A stretch of 8,399 bases of DNA from contig CALYAH010000042.1 of the NCBI GenBank assembly GCA_944393455.1, forward strand, positions 1 through 8,399, read 5' to 3'. Below are positions 6,203-8,399 of this stretch, in pieces. Position numbers and translations under genes: made by a program. This DNA comes from an uncultured Clostridia bacterium. Its GTDB lineage: Bacteria > Bacillota > Clostridia > TANB77 > CAG-508. The notes under the pieces are model-generated. The model was not told where the DNA came from, ran no database searches, and saw nothing but the letters and a program-made list of their open reading frames with translations. Position 1 is the first letter of the stretch; each line of letters begins with the position of its first letter.

Positions 6203-6844
6203 ATGATAGAATTTTTTAGTTCTTGGGCAAAGCAGATAGGAGTGACAATTGTAATTGTCTCTATTTTTGAAATGCTTTTGCCAAATAATAAAACGAAGAA
6301 ATACATTAGAATGGTGTTAGGCATATATGTAGTATTTAATTTAATTTCACCATTAATACAAAATAAAGAAATATTTAGTTTAGACAATATTAATTTGGAT
6401 AATTATAACACTATCGAAACAAGTACTGTTGACCAAACTAGTATGAATGAAAGAATAAAAGAGCTTTATGAAGAAGAACTAGAAAAAGACATTATAAAAA
6501 AACTAGAAGAAAAAGGTTATCAAATTGCAAAATGTAAAGTAAGCGCACAAATATCAGATAATGAAGAAGAAACAAAAATAAATAAAATAAAATTAAATAT
6601 AGAAGGAATGACAGATAAAACTCAAGAAAATGAAGAAGAAAATATGACAGCTGAAAATAGAATAGTAACAGAAATTCAAAAAATAAAAAAAGTTGATACA
6701 AATGTAACAATAGACCAAGAGGAGGATACAGATGATACTGAGAATAAATCCATAAAAAAATTGACAAAAGTAGAGATTCAGAACATAAAAAAATTTTTAA
6801 TAGAAGAATATGGAGTGGATGAAAAATGTTTAGAGATAAATTGA
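6203..6844 (+). CDS. spoIIIAF: SpoIIIAF, channel protein with ring-forming domain
   Basis: This is 213 residues (family about 200). Two N-terminal membrane segments (about residues 10-26 and 36-52) surround the conserved LLPNNKTKKYIRMVLGIYVV motif. The remaining 150 residues are very acidic and lysine-rich (runs of Glu/Asp/Lys) and end in a ring-building-motif-like segment, VEIQNIKKFLIEEYGV. The family's C-terminal domain faces the space between mother cell and forespore and has the same fold type as SpoIIIAG and SpoIIIAH. The ATG at 6203 uses RBS AGGGGA (6190-6195), which shares bases with the spoIIIAE stop. The last 19 bases overlap the start of spoIIIAG. The middle linker is weakly conserved, as usual. 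Assignment is firm from position and N-terminus. Confidence 0.94.
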   Translation: MIEFFSSWAKQIGVTIVIVSIFEMLLPNNKTKKYIRMVLGIYVVFNLISPLIQNKEIFSLDNINLDNYNTIETSTVDQTSMNERIKELYEEELEKDIIKKLEEKGYQIAKCKVSAQISDNEEETKINKIKLNIEGMTDKTQENEEENMTAENRIVTEIQKIKKVDTNVTIDQEEDTDDTENKSIKKLTKVEIQNIKKFLIEEYGVDEKCLEIN

Positions 6845-7461
6845 AAGGTCTGATTAAAAAAGAAGATGAAGAGCAAGAAGGAAACGACAAAAGAAAAATT
6901 GAAAATTTAGTATTTTTTGTAATTGTACTAATTATAACAATTGTAATAATTAATATTATTTGGAAGGGAAATAAAGAAACTAATAAACCAGAGGCTAATA
7001 ATACATCAAAACAATTGGCAGTGGATAATCAAAATGATAATTTGACAAGTAACTTGCAAGTAACGGAAAATTTAGAAGAAAAATTAGAAAATGTATTGTC
7101 AAAGATACAGGGAGTAGGAGAAGTAAAAGTATGTATTAATTATTCAGAATCAAGTGAAGTAGTAGCAATGTATAACGAAAACTCAAAAGTTAGTAGTACA
7201 GAAGAAACAGATACATCAGGAGGAACTAGAAAAATAGAAGAAACAGACACTCAAAAAGATATTATATATAAAGAAGAAAATGGAGAAAAAACGCCAATTA
7301 CACAAAAAGTTATACAACCAAAAATAGAAGGAGCAATAGTTACAGCTAAAGGAGCAAATAATGCTCAAACTAAAACAAATATTATTCAAGCAGTAGAGGC
7401 AATAACAGGCTTAGCTACTCATAAAATTCAAGTTTTTGAAATGCAAGAAAAAGAAAGGTAG
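6826..7461 (+). CDS. spoIIIAG: SpoIIIAG, ring-forming channel protein
   Basis: This is a 211-residue SpoIIIAG. It has a short cytoplasmic N-terminus, one membrane helix (about residues 27-46), and an extracytoplasmic ring-building domain opening with LEEKLENVLSKIQGVGEVKV. It then has the ETDTSGGTRKIEETDTQKD segment typical of the family's beta-triangle insertion, the motif PKIEGAIVTAKGANNAQTK, and a terminal helix/strand ending THKIQVFEM. SpoIIIAG oligomerises into a large ring that forms the main conduit wall on the mother-cell side. The ATG lies inside the end of spoIIIAF (19-base overlap), with GGAGTGG (6812-6818) upstream within spoIIIAF. The overlap implies coupled translation. The TAG stop (7459-7461) is part of the spoIIIAH RBS. 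Confidence 0.96.
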   Translation: MFRDKLKGLIKKEDEEQEGNDKRKIENLVFFVIVLIITIVIINIIWKGNKETNKPEANNTSKQLAVDNQNDNLTSNLQVTENLEEKLENVLSKIQGVGEVKVCINYSESSEVVAMYNENSKVSSTEETDTSGGTRKIEETDTQKDIIYKEENGEKTPITQKVIQPKIEGAIVTAKGANNAQTKTNIIQAVEAITGLATHKIQVFEMQEKER

Positions 7462-7470
7462 GAAATAAGT

Positions 7471-8091
7471 ATGAATATGAAAGTGATTAAAAAGAATCAA
7501 GTGATTATTTTTGCAATTGCACTTATGCTAGTGGCAGCGGGATATCTAAGTTATGATGCTAGAAATAAAGAATCATTGGTTTCTGCTAATATTGTAGAGG
7601 AAAATAAGATAGCGGGAATTGGAGATGCAAAATTAGTAAGTAGTAATAATGTAGTAATGGAAAATACACAAGCCAACGTTTTATCAGGAGAAAATATAAC
7701 AAACCAAATGACACAAGAAACAGAGCAAGTATCTAGTAATGCAGAGGATAACTATTTTTCAACTTCTAGATTAGGAAGAGATACAATGTATTCGCAAATG
7801 ATAGAAAGTTATCAAAAAATATTAGAAAATGAGAGTATTTCACAAGAACAAAAAACAATTGCAACCCAAGAGATTAATAATATTAATACGACAAAAAATG
7901 CTATTATGATTGCAGAAAATTTAATAAAAACGAAAGGATTCCAAGATGTAGTTATTTTTGTAAACGGACAAAGTATTAGTGTTATTTTACAAGGAGATGA
8001 ATTAAAACAAGAAGAAATTGCACAAGTTCAAAATATTGTGGCAAGAGAAATGAAAGCAGAGATTGAGAATATACATATTAGTAATAAATGA
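7471..8091 (+). CDS. spoIIIAH: SpoIIIAH, SpoIIQ-binding channel protein
   Basis: SpoIIIAH anchors the mother-cell half of the channel and binds forespore SpoIIQ in the intermembrane space. This 206-residue protein has a basic N-terminus (MNMKVIKKNQ), one membrane helix (about residues 11-27), a low-complexity linker (30-93), and the conserved C-terminal domain. That domain starts YFSTSRLGRDTMYSQMIE (95-112) and includes SQEQKTIATQEI, a long helix with AENLIKTKGFQDVVIFVNG (148-166), VSVILQ-like ISVILQ, and the final EEIAQVQNIVAREM helix. These match the family closely. The ATG at 7471 uses TAGGA (7459-7463), which overlaps the spoIIIAG stop; ATG 7477 is a less well-spaced alternative. The gene ends four bases before the palindromic array described downstream. 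Confidence 0.97.
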   Translation: MNMKVIKKNQVIIFAIALMLVAAGYLSYDARNKESLVSANIVEENKIAGIGDAKLVSSNNVVMENTQANVLSGENITNQMTQETEQVSSNAEDNYFSTSRLGRDTMYSQMIESYQKILENESISQEQKTIATQEINNINTTKNAIMIAENLIKTKGFQDVVIFVNGQSISVILQGDELKQEEIAQVQNIVAREMKAEIENIHISNK

Positions 8092-8095
8092 TTTC

Positions 8096-8244
8096 TTTCC
8101 CTTGGGATATAGAATAAAAAAGTTCCGTTTTCCAAACGGATTCAATATGAGCCTTTTTTGATTTTATTGTTACGATACCGTATTTTTTAATAAGTTGAAG
8201 ATAGAAGGTCAAACTCACTTTTTTATTCTATATCCTAAGGGAAA
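8096..8244 (+). repeat. Palindromic element, copy 1, with 26-base inverted arms
   Basis: The left arm (8096-8121) and right arm (8219-8244) are inverted repeats matching at 25 of 26 positions; the single mismatch would be a G-U pair in RNA. G8122 and C8218 extend it by one pair. Inside are a 7-bp hairpin TCCGTTT-TCC-AAACGGA (8124-8140) and an inner stem pairing TGAG (8148-8151) with CTCA (8214-8217) and CCTT (8152-8155) with AAGG (8205-8208). Together they form a plausible three-way junction. There is no open reading frame of note. It could be a miniature inverted-repeat element, a structured RNA, or both. It starts four bases after the spoIIIAH stop codon. Confidence 0.85.
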
Positions 8245-8384
8245 TATATTCATAAAAAAATTTCCGTTTTCCAAACGGATTAAACATGAGTTTTTTCTGA
8301 TTTTATTGCTACTATATCTAGTTTTTTAATGGATTGAAAATATAAGGTCAAACTCGTTTTTTTTATTCTATATCCCAAGGGAGA
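8239..8384 (+). repeat. Palindromic element, copy 2, tandem and diverged
   Basis: The body (8263-8355) aligns without gaps to copy 1 (8124-8216) at a 139-base offset, with 16 differences in 93 positions (about 83% identity). The hairpin TCCGTTT-TCC-AAACGGA (8263-8279) is unchanged. The right arm (8359-8384) is complementary to the left arm of copy 1 over 24 consecutive bases, plus a G-U and a further pair. Its own left arm (8239-8260) is degenerate and shares bases with the right arm of copy 1; it can still pair ATAAAAAAA (8252-8260) with 8358-8366. The array is therefore arm-body-arm-body-arm, with three TCCC-type arm ends at 8098, 8233 and 8373. Confidence 0.8.
8377..8383 (+). promoter_or_regulatory. 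RBS of the next gene, lying inside the last palindrome arm
   Basis: AAGGGAG lies ten bases before the ATG at 8394, a good position and sequence for a ribosome binding site. The same bases are part of the right arm of the palindromic element. In RNA they could pair with TTTCCCTT at the start of copy 1 (8096-8103), which would hide the RBS. Confidence 0.55.
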
Positions 8385-8393
8385 AATTATATT

Positions 8394-8399
8394 ATGAAA
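8394..8399 (+). CDS. Probable start of a further gene, cut by the window edge
   Basis: Only ATG AAA is visible. It is proposed because a strong RBS (AAGGGAG, 8377-8383) is correctly spaced and Met-Lys is a common start in this organism (spoIIIAE begins the same way). No product can be inferred from two codons. If real, its leader contains the palindromic array, and it would be next in line after spoIIIAH on the same strand. Confidence 0.45.

Noticed and set aside
4715..6890. Several minus-strand open frames within spoIIIAD, AE and AF
   Set aside because: They are shadows of well-conserved + strand membrane protein genes, composed of Ile/Leu-rich reverse complements.
8096..8244. Simple intrinsic terminator for the spoIIIA operon
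   Set aside because: The small GC hairpin is not followed directly by a T-run, and the long outer stem has a loop of nearly 100 bases. Some termination cannot be excluded, but it is not a standard terminator.
8096..8384. CRISPR-like array
   Set aside because: The repeated parts are the 139-base bodies themselves, not short identical repeats with unique spacers. The arms are inverted and there are no cas genes.

Overview
The window is a chromosomal segment from a very AT-rich, endospore-forming member of the Clostridia (Bacillota). Evidence: an essentially complete spoIIIA operon (spoIIIAA to spoIIIAH in canonical order), strong AAGGAGG-type ribosome binding sites, A/T-ending codons and Arg encoded almost only by AGA. 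I cannot name a genus. All genes lie on the + strand.

Layout. Positions 1-252 are a leader region with no supported gene. Positions 253-975 encode a YebC/PmpR family protein, followed by an AT-rich stem-loop. Positions 1075-2760 encode a 561-residue protein with an N-terminal membrane anchor that I cannot assign a function; a good intrinsic terminator follows (about 2784-2822). Two adjacent hairpin repeats built on TGTCC/GGACA (2831-2895) fill the space before spoIIIAA. The spoIIIA genes then run almost without gaps: AA (2909, with a frameshift), AB, AC, AD, AE, AF, AG and AH (ends 8091). Immediately after the AH stop codon lies an array of two related palindromic elements (8096-8384). A strong RBS and an ATG for a next gene appear at the window edge (8394).

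How the genes work together. The SpoIIIA proteins are made in the mother cell. With forespore SpoIIQ they build the channel across the two membranes that keeps the engulfed forespore active. AA is the cytoplasmic secretion-type ATPase, AB is GspF-like, AC/AD/AE are polytopic membrane components, and AF/AG/AH have ring-forming domains facing the intermembrane space. AB to AH all look intact.

Most notable points. (1) spoIIIAA carries a one-base frameshift near 3653-3656. The correct C-terminus, including the conserved His box, continues in the next frame to 3791. (2) The post-spoIIIAH array has 26-base inverted arms and can fold as a three-way junction. Substitutions between its two copies keep the main inner stem paired, and the last arm carries the likely RBS of the next gene. 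(3) The 561-residue protein is uncharacterised. No CRISPR array, tRNA, rRNA, transposase or defence system was found.
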